This document shows, one piece after another, positions 25,001 through 36,880 of a stretch of 64,000 bases of DNA (its first letter is position 1; each line of letters opens with the position of its first letter). The notes below the pieces were generated by a model, which did no database searches, had not been told where the DNA came from, and saw only the letters and a list, made by a program, of their open reading frames with translations. The stretch is from Myrica gale. Its lineage: Eukaryota > Streptophyta > Magnoliopsida > Fagales > Myricaceae. Location of the stretch: NCBI GenBank assembly GCA_963930655.1, contig OZ005612.1:18171001-18235000 (forward strand), written 5' to 3'. The position numbers and the translations under genes are program-made.

Positions 25001-28000
25001 CTGTATGTCATCTATATTGGAAGTTTCAAATCTCTAGCTTGTTTAAGTCATCTGCGGTCAGATAATGTTTTAAGCAATTGAAGAGTGCATGTTATTTACT
25101 GGGTTCTATGCTGTATATATGATACGATGGACTGATAATTTCCATTCACACATTTACTTTTTTTTCCTGCTGAACTAGGCTTCCACGTTATAGCTAATTC
25201 CTGAATCCTTTTCTTACCCTGGTGTCAAAGACACAACCAACTGAAGTCGCTTTCCAGCCATTATTATTGTGTCTTAGGGTTTTTTTTCCCTATCAGGCAC
25301 ATACATATTTCAATACGGACTGCACAAATTGTGTGGGGGAATTTCCTATTAGGATAATAGTTGCTTGTTATAATTTAAATTACAGTATTTTGCCTTTTTT
25401 ATCCATTGTCAAGGGGCCTTTATCTCTTGTTTTTGGTTGTATAGGTAAATTGTGTGGGGGAATTTCCTATTAGGATAATAGTTGCTTGTTATAATTTAAA
25501 TTACAGTATTTTACCTTTTTTATCCATTGTCAAGGGGCCTTTATCTCTCGTTTTTGGTTGTATAGGTAGTTCGGCACAATAGCGTTGAGCAACTGTTGCT
25601 CCTTGGTCGGTTGTTACAAGGAACCACAAAACTCCCTTGGAAATTTTCACACCATCCTGCTGCTACTGGTACATTTTTTACTGTTATGCTTCTTGGGCTA
25701 AAGTTCTGCTCATGCCAGTCCCAGGGCAATCTGCAGATTTTTAAAACAGGACTTCAGCTGCTGGAGGACCGGATTTATAGGTAGCTGCATTTGGCGCTAT
25801 TTTTATTTGGGTTATGCATTCTTATTACATATCTGCTTGGTCCTTCATTGGCTTTTGCCTAGTAGCATCTCTCCTAGTATTTCCTTAACAAATTCATACT
25901 AATTGCTCTTGTTCTCATGCTAAGCATCTTTGAGTTCATTGTTTTTCTTATCCATTGGCTTCTCTTCTTCCTGATTTCTTCATATCCTGAATTGCAAACA
26001 GTTATACTTGTGACACGTTCTTCATTTTGATAAATTTAAAAGCAACTAGAACTATTATATTTTATCAGGATAGTTGGCACCCTCTCTTGTTTTGAAGAGC
26101 TGATGTGGGTTCTAGTTAGCATGCTGCTTGAATTTAGCTGCAATTTTTTTTGAATATAGTCACAATTTACAAGTTTTGTGTTAAGGATGGTCTCTATTGA
26201 GAGAGTTGGCTTTAATCATGAAAATGAATATCTCCCAATGTTTATTTTGCAATTTAAATGCCTTTGGCTCTTTCTTTTTATCTGCCATTGATGATGTTGA
26301 GCTTCTGATATCGAGGCGTGAAAGAATCTATTAGTTAAGCATGGTTGAATTTAACATCCTGTGTTGGAGTTTGGAAACTTGTCTAACTGTCTTGATTTAG
26401 TGTTGCACAGTGGCATACTGTCCTGTCAAGCTTCTCCATTCTGGTTTATTTTCATCAAGAAAACTTTGCCTTTCTATTGGAATTCAATGTTGTCAATGGT
26501 TTTTGTTACAGGGCCTCTTTGGGCTGGTTTGCTTTTGAGCCTGAATTGTACGACATGAATAATATGAGTTTTGCCCAGAGTGAGGCTCAGTCTGTCTCTG
26601 TGTTTGTTCACTCCCTTTCAAATGAACGAGAAGATGCTCTTCAGTCTGATTCTAAAGCATGTGCACGAGAAAATGGTGGTTCATCACTTGACATGGTAAG
26701 GGATCATATTTGCAGCACACGAAATCTACAGCGTCTGAGGGTTCCAAAACATGGTTCTTCATCCTCAAAAGAGACATACCATTGATCGGTTATTAAATAT
26801 TGTGCTTCAATCTATTTCCTGATGTCAATTGTGCAAACTCTATGCTCTGTGTACCCATATTATTACTCCAATATTTGCAGAATGAGCAATATCACCCGGT
26901 CTGGGGACAGATAGAGAACTATGCAATGGAAAGAGAAAAGCGAAAGCAGCTACTTTTGCTGTTTTGTCAGCATGAGGCTGATAGGATAGAAGTTTGGGCT
27001 CAACCCCTTAACTCAAAGTAGTCCTTTTTCATACTGAAGAATTTTCTAACCATCTTCTTTCCTTTTGTTTGGGTTTCATCTTAAGCCTTTATGCAACAGA
27101 GGTGATTCAATCTGAATTTTGGTCAAATTTTCAGGGAAAGTACATTTTCCCGGCCTAAAATTAGCTTAGAGAAATGGAATGAATACGCTAGGACAGCTTT
27201 CTCTGTGGATCCTCGCATTGCTTTTTCTTTGGCCTCAAGGTTCCCAACAAACACTTATATGAAGGCGGAAATAACTCAGTTGGTTCAGGTTCATCCAAGT
27301 TACTTTTGTTATTCCTCTGGTGATTCAAGGCCATCTTCCATTTTATCTCAAGGGGAGTCTATATTATGTGATATCTTAGGTATTTTGTTTTTCTTGCAGT
27401 CACATATACTGGACATCCGATTTATACCCGAAGCATTACCATATTTTGTCACCCCAAAGGCAGTTGATGAGAATTCTGCACTTCTGCAACAATTGCCACA
27501 CTGGGCTGCTTGTTCAATTACACAAGCTCTTGAATTCCTCACTCCTGCTTATAAGGGTCATCCGCGCGTTATGGCATATGTTCTCAGGGTTTTGGAGTCC
27601 TATCCTCCCGAACGAGTTACCTTCTTCACACCACAGCTTGTGCAGGCTCTACGTTATGATGAAGAGGTGGTTATCTAACAAAAATGTTTATGGTTTTGCT
27701 TGTGAGTTTGTAGGGGTGGGTAGGAATGGGGGTTAGGCGTGTGGTTATGTTTTCATTCTGTATGTTAATAGCATGTGACTTCAGTGAGTTCAACCCAACC
27801 ATGGGAATTTGGATGCTCGAGTTTCTGCTGCTTAGACGTTTGGATAGTATCCCAATAAAATCTCAAGGGTTGGCCGTGTTGTGAGGCTTTCAGCTCATTC
27901 TGAACCTGGTTCAATGATAAGGGGTTTTTATGTTCCCTTCGATATTTGCCAGCTCAAACTAAAAGGTTTCTTCATTTTGAATGGCTTATATTGATAGGGA

Positions 28001-31000
28001 CCAACAAAGATTGTAAAGAGTTTAATATTTTAGGTCAAGGTGTAATTTTTGTTACCATTTTTACTGTCAGTTTTTCACTTTGACCTACCAAACTGAACTT
28101 GACTAGCACAATGGAGGGCAATTTTAGTGCAAGCCCAAGTTTATTTCAGCTGCTGGCCCAATGATGCCATTTTTCGTATGGATATACATATTTTTGTATG
28201 TCTTAATCCATCTATTTTTACTTCAACATTTGCAGCGATTAGTGGAAGGATATTTGCTAAGAGCAACTCAAAGGAGTGATATATTTGCTCACATTCTTGT
28301 CTGGCATCTGCAGGTGAGGAGAATTTCCAATTTTGACTAAAACAGCTTTACCCAGATTGTTGAGTATTTGCTTGTTTACTTATTTATTTGGATAGAGCAT
28401 GATATGGCAGCATCCCATCAAGGTCAATAGGGTCTCACCCCTTAATATTATTGTTAACCTTTGGTACAACTCGGCCACTTGAGAGGCAATGCATATATAT
28501 GTTTCTGTGGTTAATGGGGTGTTTCTGTGGGCTAATGGGGTGTTGGGTTCCCCTTTTGTAGACTTCAGCGACTTTATTAGTTTTCTAGCTTGCTTGTTGT
28601 AACTGTGGTTCAGTACAGTCTTTGTACTGTTTCGTTTCCTTTTCTATTAATAAAGCTTTACTTACTTATCAAAAAAAAAAATATTGATAGATAACTGAGT
28701 AAGCTTCTAAAGTGAAAACTTGTTATTTAGTAAGTAAAGATGTTTTCTTGGGCTATCCCTATTCACCATAAAAATAGACGTGAAGAAGATGGATTTTTTT
28801 TACCTCATTAATTCAATAAAATTTGAAACTGGGAAGTAGAAGCAATGCAACCATCTTAATGTAAAGGTGGGCGAAGCCCAATAAACCTGGACATGGCACT
28901 GCTTATCCTGGTCTATCGTTCATTTATTTGTTTCTCTTATGATTTTTCCTCTTGTTTGATGTTGTGATGGATGCTGTGAATTATAATATGCCTTTTCCGC
29001 AATCTATTGTGGTTCTTCTCTTGGATTAGTTCTGAGTTTAAGAATGGCAGGGTGAGACATCTGTACAAGAATCTGGGAAAGATGCTGCCGCTGGGAAGGT
29101 ATGTCCGCATTATTGTTCTGTATACTTTAGGTCAAATAGCATATGACAGTATGTTCTTGACCATCTACAGTGCTATTCAAACTACAATCATCAAGGTTAT
29201 GAAGATAAAATGCTGTTCCACGTTGGGTCAGTTTGCAAAGATAAATAAATCTGAAACATTTAAGAATTAAATTCTTATTCCTTTTCTGATCATTTAAATC
29301 CGGAGTTTATGGGCTATACTTTTGGTACTGTCGACAGAACACACTTGTTATTGGTACTATTGTTATCCTCGTCATCATTGCCAGTAATACCACCATAACG
29401 ACCATAACGATAATCATCTCCATCACCACCCTCATTAGTCCTTGCTATTATCTCTTTGGAGAGGAGGGGGACAAAAACAAAAAGAAGAAAAGAACCAAAG
29501 AGTTTCTTCAAAATAGGATGGCAGTGACAATTGTTTTCATTTGCAAAGCTGAAATTTTTCTTTTTTGTTTTGGTCTCAAACAAAGCTGCCTAATTTAGGG
29601 AAAGTGTGCCTGTTTTGCTGGTAATTATCTGTTTCTTACCTGCACCAGGAGAGTTGTATGACATGCATATGTGTATCATAAGATGCAGTTAATATCGTGA
29701 AAGACATGGTGATACTGATGGCATTTGAATTACGACTATGTTTTGTTCTTATACATAGTTGGGTATAGTCTACTTTGAGAAAGGTATTTTATGAGTACCC
29801 ACATCCTTGGATCTGTTTAGTGTAATGTTTGTTTGTTTCCATACCAACTTCTTCAAAGGAGAATTTGGGTTTAAGATGGAAGTATCTCATTGTGGGGGCA
29901 AATGTTGCAATATGGGAAGCCTCGGATACTGAATTTTAAGTTAGGTGATATGTTTTGGTGGTGCATTGGCCAAGGTATGGCACTGTCCAGTTTTTGTGAG
30001 CAAAATTTCCAAGTGTATGTTTGACCTTTTCTACGAATGCTTACCAGCTAAGATGTGTTTGCATGGCTCTGCTTTCTTTCCATATGTTTATACACAGTTT
30101 ATTCAATTGTTATGGATATGATTGAGAATTTATTTGTGGTAGTCTGTCACGAAATTCTGAAAAAAACTTATATAAATCCTTGATGCCATTCCAGAATAGT
30201 TCATTTCAAGCCCTGCTGCCAATTGTTAGACAGCTCATTATTGATGGTTTTACTCCCAAGGCACGTGACTTGTTTCAAAGAGAATTTGATTTCTTTGACA
30301 AAGTTACATCAATTTCTGGTGTACTGTATCCAGTTCCTAAGGAAGAACGGCGTGCTGGTATCCGAAGGTATGCTTCTTCTATGTGAATTTCTGAGCTCAT
30401 AGTATTGCATCTAGCAGTTGAAATCGATAACTTGCTACAATAGGGAGTTGGAGAAAATTGAAGTGCAAGGAGAAGATCTCTATTTACCAACTGCTCCTAA
30501 CAAGATTGTCAGGGGTATTCGGGTGGATAGTGGTATACCCTTGCAATCGGCTGCAAAAGTCCCAATCATGGTTACATTTGATGTGGTAGATAGGGATGGG
30601 GACCGCAACGATATAAAACCCCAAGCTTGTATGTTCAAGGTAATCCTGTTCTCTTGCAGGCTTTGATTGATATCCACCTATGAGGTAGGCACAAAAATAG
30701 CACTTGTCGATTCTAATGTAACATTCTATCCCTTGTTGTAACTGTAAACAATTAAGCCTTTCAAGTTTACGGTATTTTTCTTTGCTCTTCGCTTGTACCA
30801 TGTTCATCATTAATTTTTCGCTTGTACCATGTTCATCATTAATTTTTCTAATGGATATCCTGTAGTAAATAAGTGAAGATCCCGTTTGCTTGTCTCTAAT
30901 GGAACCTCATCAATTAAACTAGGAACCACTGGTATTCTGATGTTTGTGTATCTAAAAAATATCCCTAATTTCTTCTTTAATAATTTTTGTATGCATGACT

Positions 31001-32619
31001 TAACTGCGTTCTCTTGTTCAAGGTTGGAGATGATTGTCGACAGGATGTTCTTGCTCTTCAAGTGATAGCACTTCTTAGAGACATATTTGAAGCAGTTGGA
31101 CTTAATCTCTATTTGTTCCCTTACGGTGTTCTCCCGACTGGACCAGAGAGAGGCATAGTTGAGGTGAGTTTTTTTAACTCACTTTTTACTTTGAAGGGTT
31201 GTTCTTGTACACGTGGTGCTTGTAGTCTTTGTGCAATGTTGCATACTTTTCAAAGTGTCCTTGAACTTCCAAGACACACTAGTGCATATTTAGATAAATT
31301 CATCGTGTGACAGATGACTTCTTTCTTGCTTTACTTGTTTGGAATTGTTAGACTCTAAATGTATAAGATTGTAAGAGACTATCCAAGATAGATTTATTCT
31401 CTATCAGTGTTGCTTTTAAATTGGTTTCCTTTTTTCCTGGTTGAATGCTTGTGAAACTCAATTTAGCAGGATTGCTGAATCATCATTCAAGTTTTATATT
31501 GAGTTAGTTTTTTAATTCCTTTCCTGAAATTAAGCAAGCTGGTAAAAATCCTTTTTCACTAGATTTGTTTGTGAAAAACCAACTAAAGTAGGAAAACAGA
31601 AAAGAGACAAGAATGCATAATAGATCTGCGAGGGGAATTGTGCTATCACTGATGTGGGGTTATGTTATGTTCTATCTAGTTCTACCACCATTTCTGTAGT
31701 GCATGGTGGCCATTCCCGTGGTACAAAAAAGTTGCTCAAGTTTTGTTTTTTACGATTGATGTATCTCTGTATTCATGAAGCTATTCCAATTAAAAAACAT
31801 GGTTTATTTATGGCTGCCATCAGGCGTCTCACTTGATTTTTGGTTTCAATTTTGGCATAAGTTATCAGGACTCCAGTTCTGGGAGCCTGAAATAAATTTT
31901 TTTCAACCTGCCTGTTCTGCTAGTATCTCTTCCAGCTTAATTTTATGGACTGAAATAGTATGCGTTACTTCTCTAAATGCTATCTTATCTTGCAGGTTGT
32001 GCCTAATACTCGGAACAGAAGTCAAATGGGTGAAACAACAGATGGTGGTTTGTTTGAAATTTTTCAGCAGGATTATGGGCCTGTGGGCTCTCCCAGATTT
32101 GAAGCTGCACGGGAGAAATTTATCGTTAGCAGTTCTGGTTATGCAGTTGCCAGCCTTCTACTTCAACCAAAAGATAGGCACAATGGGAATCTTCTTTTCG
32201 ACAAGTATGTTATCTCTTCAAGGATTTTAGGAGAGTAAATTGAAATTCATGATAATACGGGATTTATTTTGACACAGATATCTGTTACAGCAGGACATAA
32301 ATTGGGTATTTTGTTGCTTAATCCCATTAAGCTAATTCCTGATAATATACTTGGGAAAACGAGATATAGGTGTTTCTCATTTTTCAGAATGAAGATGATT
32401 TAGAGTAAGTCGAATGCTAATGCACATGTCAATGCAGTGTTGGGAGGCTTGTTCATATAGATTTTGGTTTCATACTGGAAACTTCACCAGGCGGAAACAT
32501 GCGCTTCGAAAGTGCACACTTTAAGCTGAGCCATGAGATGACACAATTACTAGATCCATCCGGGGTTATGAAGAGTGAAACCTGGATCCAATTTGTAAGG
32601 TAACGAGGACATATTTGTT

Positions 32620-32660
<41 letters not shown>

Positions 32661-32995
32661 TTATCATCAGCATTCCAGGAACTTTATATATATATCAAAC
32701 TTAAAAAGTGTTTTGCTTGCTACCCAACATCCGCAGTTTATGTGTGAAGGGGTACCTTGCTGCCCGGCGTTACATGGATGGGATTATCAACACGGTGTTG
32801 CTAATGAAAGATAGTGGGTTACCTTGCTTCAGCCGGGGGGATCCCATTGGAAACCTCCGCAGGAGATTTCATCCTGAGATGAGTGAGCGCGAGGCCGCCA
32901 ATTTCATGATCCGTGTATGCACAGATGCTTACAACAAGTGGACAACTGCTGGCTATGACTTGATACAATACCTGCAGCAGGGCATTGAGAAGTAA
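16044..32995 (+). CDS. PI4KA1: Phosphatidylinositol 4-kinase alpha, 26 exons, complete
   Basis: Makes PI4P from phosphatidylinositol at the plasma membrane; in plants it works in a complex with NPG, HYC and EFOP proteins (family knowledge). Exons: 16044-17033, 17205-17546, 17653-17814, 18077-18247, 18414-18572, 18675-18802, 18991-19297, 21279-21447, 21649-21866, 22243-22401, 22664-22846, 23628-24158, 24255-24614, 25566-25780, 26512-26695, 26881-27017, 27135-27288, 27400-27666, 28236-28313, 29051-29098, 30195-30367, 30444-30639, 31023-31163, 31996-32204, 32438-32599, 32737-32995. They total 6102 nt, 2033 residues, with every junction GT-AG and in phase. The length is close to Arabidopsis PI4K alpha 1. 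A long helical N-terminal solenoid is followed by the lipid kinase accessory region (about 1470-1660) and the catalytic domain, with CMFK (Lys1777), DDCRQD, DRHNGN (Asp1884) and HIDFG (Asp1902). The frame is intact, so it should be functional. Confidence 0.95.
19386..19403 (+). mobile_element. 18-bp LINE-tail insertion with 18-bp target duplication (PI4KA intron 7)
   Basis: TTGTTTGCTTAGGTAGTA occurs at 19368-19385 and 19404-19421. Between the copies lies only CTTATC plus 12 A. The same tail, ACTTATC plus A, ends the LINE-like sequence at 28680. This is what target-primed reverse transcription leaves when it stops almost at once. Confidence 0.75.
19886..20092. mobile_element. 207-bp MITE in PI4KA intron 7
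   Basis: It starts GTTACGCCTACTTTGGATGG and ends with the complementary CCATCCAAACAGAGGCGTAAC, so the terminal inverted repeat is about 20 bp with one small gap. The interior is AT-rich and non-coding. A target duplication is not clear. Confidence 0.7.
22500..22637 (+). mobile_element. 5'-truncated LINE in PI4KA intron 10
   Basis: AAACAAATGAAACTACATG is present at 22481-22499 and again at 22638-22656, a 19-bp target duplication. The insert ends TTAATAATATTCATC, TTACTTAT and a short A run, and carries CTTTGTACTG like the LINE-type sequence at 28620-28680. About 140 bp of the 3' end only. Confidence 0.8.
23038..23110. repeat. CT and CA microsatellites in PI4KA intron 11
   Basis: About 23 bp of CT repeats is followed by CA-rich repeats (CACACACACACA and variants). 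Confidence 0.9.
25326..25565 (+). repeat. 121-bp tandem duplication that copies the 3' splice site of PI4KA intron 13
   Basis: AAATTGTGTGGGGGAATTTC starts at 25326 and again at 25447, and both units end in TTTTTGGTTGTATAG followed by GTA. Only about two bases differ. The second AG at 25565 is the acceptor that keeps exon 14 in frame. The first at 25444 would add 121 nt and shift the frame. Confidence 0.9.
28540..28679 (+). mobile_element. LINE 3' tail in PI4KA intron 19
   Basis: The segment has CAGTACAGTCTTTGTACTG, TATTAATAAAGCTTTA and ACTTACTTATC plus about 11 A, in that order. This is the form of an L1-type plant LINE 3' end, and the 18-bp insertion at 19386 carries the same final bases. 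The 5' edge and target duplication were not found. Confidence 0.55.
32622..32656. repeat. CT microsatellite in PI4KA intron 25
   Basis: About 35 bp of CT repeats, 22 bp after the exon 25 donor. Confidence 0.95.
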
Positions 32996-33360
32996 ATTGG
33001 AGTTTTCTTTGGGGCTTGACTTCTCTTGTACATGATTACTTGTGATTCCATCATCTTAGACAATAGCTGTGATTTTTCCTCGGGAATGCCCGCTCTAGTG
33101 TTACTTAGAGGTGAGTACTGTAAAAACGGCTGCCCCGGAATTAAGTTCTCTGTAATCTGGTGGTGCGATTCCTTCTGAGGTTTTTGTACAAATATAGTTT
33201 TTTAGTTGATATATCTTTTAGTGAAAAGAAATAATTATGGGATTAGTAATTCATGTTATGTAGGAATTTTTTTTTTTTATAATTAGGGGATGAGTAACTC
33301 CGTTTTGGTCTTTTCTAAACTATCAAGTATCATCTAATAGTTGCTATAATAGTGGTCAGG

Positions 33361-34196
33361 TCAACCACAAATATGATTAAAAAAAAAAATCGGCTTTTGA
33401 TTACTTGTTTCTCTATAATAGTTGATCGCCCTCTTCTTCTCTGCCATTATTGGCTTCGTCTCTTGTCCACATAACTCGCACGTTGGAAGAACCGGATTCA
33501 TCCAAATACTCGGAGCCCGGTCATGCATGGTGGCCATTTTGTCCTGAATAAACTTGCCAACTTCATTAAACTTGTCCACAAGTGGATATTTTCACTTCAT
33601 ACTGCTGCTCGCACCGCCTGCACTGGACTTGACCCGTAAAAGTAGAAGTTTGATTGGACTCCAAGTACTTCAGACTATGGACAGTGGCTCGATACCCAGT
33701 GGCCCACGGGTACGGAGGCGGGACGGTATCGCTCTTTCCTTCGCCCAGCACCCGCGTCCGTAAACGACTTGATCGTAATGGGCGAGACGGGCCACCTTCT
33801 TGCCGGTACTCCATCGAGGTCTGAGGCGAGGAGTTCGGCACGTAGCCACGTGGGTCGGAAAGTATAAAGGGAGCGAGGGAGAAATTAGTGGAATGGGCAG
33901 TTGCGGTGGGGTCTGGTTCAAAAGTGCTTTCACTGACATTGATTGACCTTTGACCCGGCGGTGAAAGAGCCGGGGGTGGTGACCGTGGCAACCGCGCGCA
34001 GCTCCAGCGGTTCGTCTACCAGCAACCCTCTCCTGGGCCTTGAGGGACGGAAGTAAATTAGAGAAAGAGTAAGCTGCAGGTCGTTCTCGCCTTCATCGTT
34101 TTCTTGCACCTTTGCCGCGATTTGGAAATCTTGGTTGTTGTTGTTGCTGTCGCTGTTTTTTCTCTTCCTGTTCAGTTGATCTTGGTCGTCGTTCAT
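33361..34196 (-). pseudogene. DUF7086-type plant protein, broken by frameshifts and 3' truncation
   Basis: From the ATG at 34196 the frame gives an Asp/Asn/Lys-rich start and LQLTLSL, then LLVDEPLELRAVA. A shift of one base near 33990 is needed to continue with a proline-rich linker and the family core: PPPYPWATGYRATVHSL, VQCRRCEQQYEVK. A second one-base shift near 33580 is needed to reach DKFNEVGKFI, MHDRAPSIW, NPVLPTCELCGQE and EKKRAIN. The usual ending of the family after AIN, a hydrophobic stretch, is replaced by unrelated residues and a stop. The Cys pairs (CRRC, CELC) suggest metal binding. The family's function is unknown. It is convergent with PI4KA, with 366 bp between stop codons. 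A short intron at either shift cannot be excluded, but two shifts plus a lost C-terminus favour a pseudogene. Confidence 0.65.
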
Positions 34197-34354
34197 CGTG
34201 ACAAAGAAAGAACGGAAAACAAGAAGAAAAGTGTTGGGGAAGGACGTATAGATGCTAAAACATAAAGCGATAGAAATGAAGAAACTGACTGAATATAAAA
34301 GAATAGGGTTAGACTTATTACTGAACTTTGGTGGAAACCCAAAAGAAAAGAAAA

Positions 34355-34664
34355 GGGTGACGTTAGTTTTGAGAAAAAAATTGTAGGATTTTAGAGAAGT
34401 TGTGAATTTTTATGTTGAATAGTGTTTTATTGGTGTTTGTGTAAAGTGGAGAGAGAAATGATTTGATGTAATTGTTTAATAAAAAAGTATTGGAGTTATG
34501 TGAAAAAGTATAGAGAGAGAAAATTTATGTTGAATAAAAAATTAAAAAATTGTTGGAGATTGTGTAAAATGTATTGATTTTTGTGTTTGAATTCTGAATA
34601 TGTTCGGTGATAAAATTGTGAAAATACTTAGAATCCTGAAAAAATGATGAAAACGAACATACCC
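34355..34664. mobile_element. 310-bp MITE, family A, inverted relative to 14395-14703
   Basis: It reads GGGTGACGTTAGTTTTGAG at the left and GAAAACGAACATACCC at the right. The reverse complement aligns with 14395-14703 over its whole length, including CACCGAACATATTCAGAATT-type inner sequence. Non-coding. Confidence 0.75.
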
Positions 34665-35428
34665 ATTCAAATTCTGCTGGTTTCTGTTGCACTTCTGGCG
34701 TATTACTAGACAATATGCCACACACAATCCAACTGGTTCAAACTTTTTTGTATCCGATTCTTCTGGAACTTCTGTCTGCAGGTAAGTAGGATTTTCAACA
34801 TGTGGTTATAATTATGGTACTAATCTTTAGCTTCAATTTTTTTTTTATATATTTCTCCCATCATTATTTAATACTTTGATCAACATGTGGACACACACAC
34901 ATATATTGAGTAATTAGTAAGTCTTTTGGTAGGCCCTTATTTATTGAGTTCAGAAGAAACTGATCCGATTTACACTTCCTAAAAAAAACCTGAAAATCTA
35001 ATGAGGTGATGAAAGAAACAAACTATAAATAGTTGACATCTAAATTTTCGAAATTTGTTGTTAACGTTCAATGATTCAAAAACTAGAGACTTTTTTTTTT
35101 GTAGATACGAACATTGGTGTTTGTTTTTAAAATTTTATGTTGAAGAAGTTATATTGAAATTAGTGAATGAGCTATAAAATAAAAGTAAAAAATTTTATTA
35201 AATTTTTTGTAAAACAAAAGCTATTAATTTTTCATTTTCTATTGAGATGAGGAGTTCTGAAATTTCCGTACTTTTTTTCTTTTTCACTTTATTTGAGTCC
35301 ATAAAACTGATTAAATAGCTAAGCTTTTTTATTTTATTGAAATTTTATTTGAACACTTTTTCGGGTAATTTTTATTTAATTGAGGATATAAGTTGTTGGG
35401 CATGCATGACATGGATTGATGAATTATA
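34665..35428. other. AT-rich spacer
   Basis: No gene and no clear element ends were seen. A stretch near 35105-35200 weakly resembles the interior of the family A MITE. Confidence 0.5.
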
Positions 35429-35434
35429 GTCGTT

Positions 35435-35772
35435 GCTTGCTAACAGCCTAACTCCTCAATAGAAGCAATTACTGGCAGTTGGCTAAAACCTTTCTTTTAA
35501 GACGAGTTAAGCCGTTTTTTTAGGCAAAGCAGGCCAAGCCTGCAGGGGTGGGGGAATTTGAACCCCAGTTCAAGACACTCCACAGAGGAGGAGATGCCAG
35601 TTGAGCCATAGCTCATTGGTGAGTTAAGCCGTCTACAGGACTCAGAACTGACAACGGTTACTTTTGTCCAATAATGTGTCATTTGTCCTGCAATTGCCAC
35701 TCCGTCGCTCTCTTCTCTTTTTTCTCCGTGATTTCGGCTGGCTCAAATTGAGGAGTTAGGCTGTTAGCAAGC
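35435..35772. repeat. 25-bp perfect inverted repeat flanking the SINE
   Basis: GCTTGCTAACAGCCTAACTC followed by CTCAA at 35435-35459 is the exact complement of 35748-35772. Just beyond the right arm, GATTTCGGC(T/C)GGCTCAAATTG occurs twice (about 35730 and 35773). Confidence 0.8.
35516..35620 (-). mobile_element. tRNA-derived SINE with 12-bp target duplication
   Basis: On the minus strand it starts ACCAATGAGC and has a box A-like TGGCTCAACTGG, then a box B-like GGTTCAAATTCCC about 30 bp later, and ends in a short A run. GAGTTAAGCCGT flanks it at 35504-35515 and 35621-35632. The two Pol III boxes, the A tail and the target duplication together define a SINE. No cloverleaf with an anticodon arm can be drawn, so it is not a tRNA gene. 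Confidence 0.85.
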
Positions 35773-35919
35773 GATTTCGGCCGGCTCAAATTGAGTTTTT
35801 CTTCTTCTTTTTTTCGAAATACTTTGTTCTTGTTAGGTTCAGGTAGGATTATATGTCCTATTTTAAGTAAATTGGTTTATTTATATATATTACAATCGCA
35901 TATATGGAAGGGGAGACAA

Positions 35920-36224
35920 GTTATTATGTTGAGGGTTTGAGGTGCTGAGCAACGGTGATGATTACATTTTCAAGATCTAAGGGCTCATAACACGCCACCT
36001 CAATTAATGAATATGACCCGCGAATTTAACCCGTTTTACTGTTGACCCGCAAATGAGAACCGATCGACCTGTTCATGTAGCGGTCAACCGACTCTCATTC
36101 GCGGGTCAAATTCACGGGTTATATTCATTAATTGAGGTGACGTGTTATGAGCCATTGGATCTTGAAAATGTAATCCTCACCGTTGCTCAACACCCTCAGC
36201 ACCTTAGGCGCTCAACATAATAAC
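35920..36224. mobile_element. 305-bp foldback element with arms of about 140 bp
   Basis: The left arm (GTTATTATGTTGAG, GAGCAACGGTGA, GATTACATTTTCAAGATC, CACCTCAATTAATGAATAT) is mirrored by the right arm, with a few substitutions and one short extra block. Only about 30 bp separate the arms. Non-coding. A target duplication is not obvious. Confidence 0.8.
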
Positions 36225-36477
36225 TGACCCCGAAGGAAGAGACTCATATTGACTGTGGCCGCCACCGACGATCTCATGCATGGCCTCATTCGGCAAACTG
36301 TAGGTTTTTATTTATTTATGATTCTTCCTCAATTTTTTTTTATTCCAATTTGTAGTTTTCACATTTAGTATGCTTTTGTTATCCATTCAGAATATATTGT
36401 TTAGAAGAAACTTGAAAAATAAGTTCCAAATTTATAAGGTTATCATTATTAATTCTTGAGATTTTACAGACTTCCGA

Positions 36478-36880
36478 ATGGACAAGATAGTTGATTTTGT
36501 GAGCAATGAGTATCAGGAGTTTGCTGGAGCCGCAGCTAATGTCCTTCGAAACCAAGGGGTTTCTGGCGGCGAGAAAACAGCAGTAACAGAAGCTGCCCTT
36601 GAGAATTTCAAGCAGAAGTGGGAGTTGTTCAGAGAGGCATGTGACAAGCTGAGGAGTTCGTGGATTTCGCTAAGCAAGTGATAGAATCCAACAAGGGTGG
36701 AGGGATTTAGTGAGTGTGGGGACATAGAAAAGGGCAGGCTACAAACATACAAGACTACGAGTCCAAACGGATAAGATTAAAGAAAGACTCTCTCTATGTA
36801 ATTGGAATTGTATCACCATCCTTCTGGATTGACAAAACTGTAATTGTCTGTTAGAAATGATAAACTTATGCTTAGCTAAG
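36478..36880 (+). pseudogene. Broken copy of MED32
   Basis: The first 56 or so codons match the intact gene at 46151: MDKIVD, YQEF, AAANVL, ALENFKQKWELF, ACD. One base is then lost, so the frame runs into LRSSW and stops at 36681. Restoring the frame by eye would continue with the gene's coiled region, but the remaining sequence (GGCAGGCTACAAACAT, ATGTAATTGGAATTG) is strongly eroded. An AG acceptor just before the ATG resembles the intact gene, so this is probably a DNA-level duplicate, now dead. Confidence 0.85.

Noticed and set aside
35516-35620. tRNA gene
   Set aside because: Box A and box B are present, but no cloverleaf, anticodon arm or acceptor stem forms, and the unit has an A tail and target duplication. 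It is a SINE.
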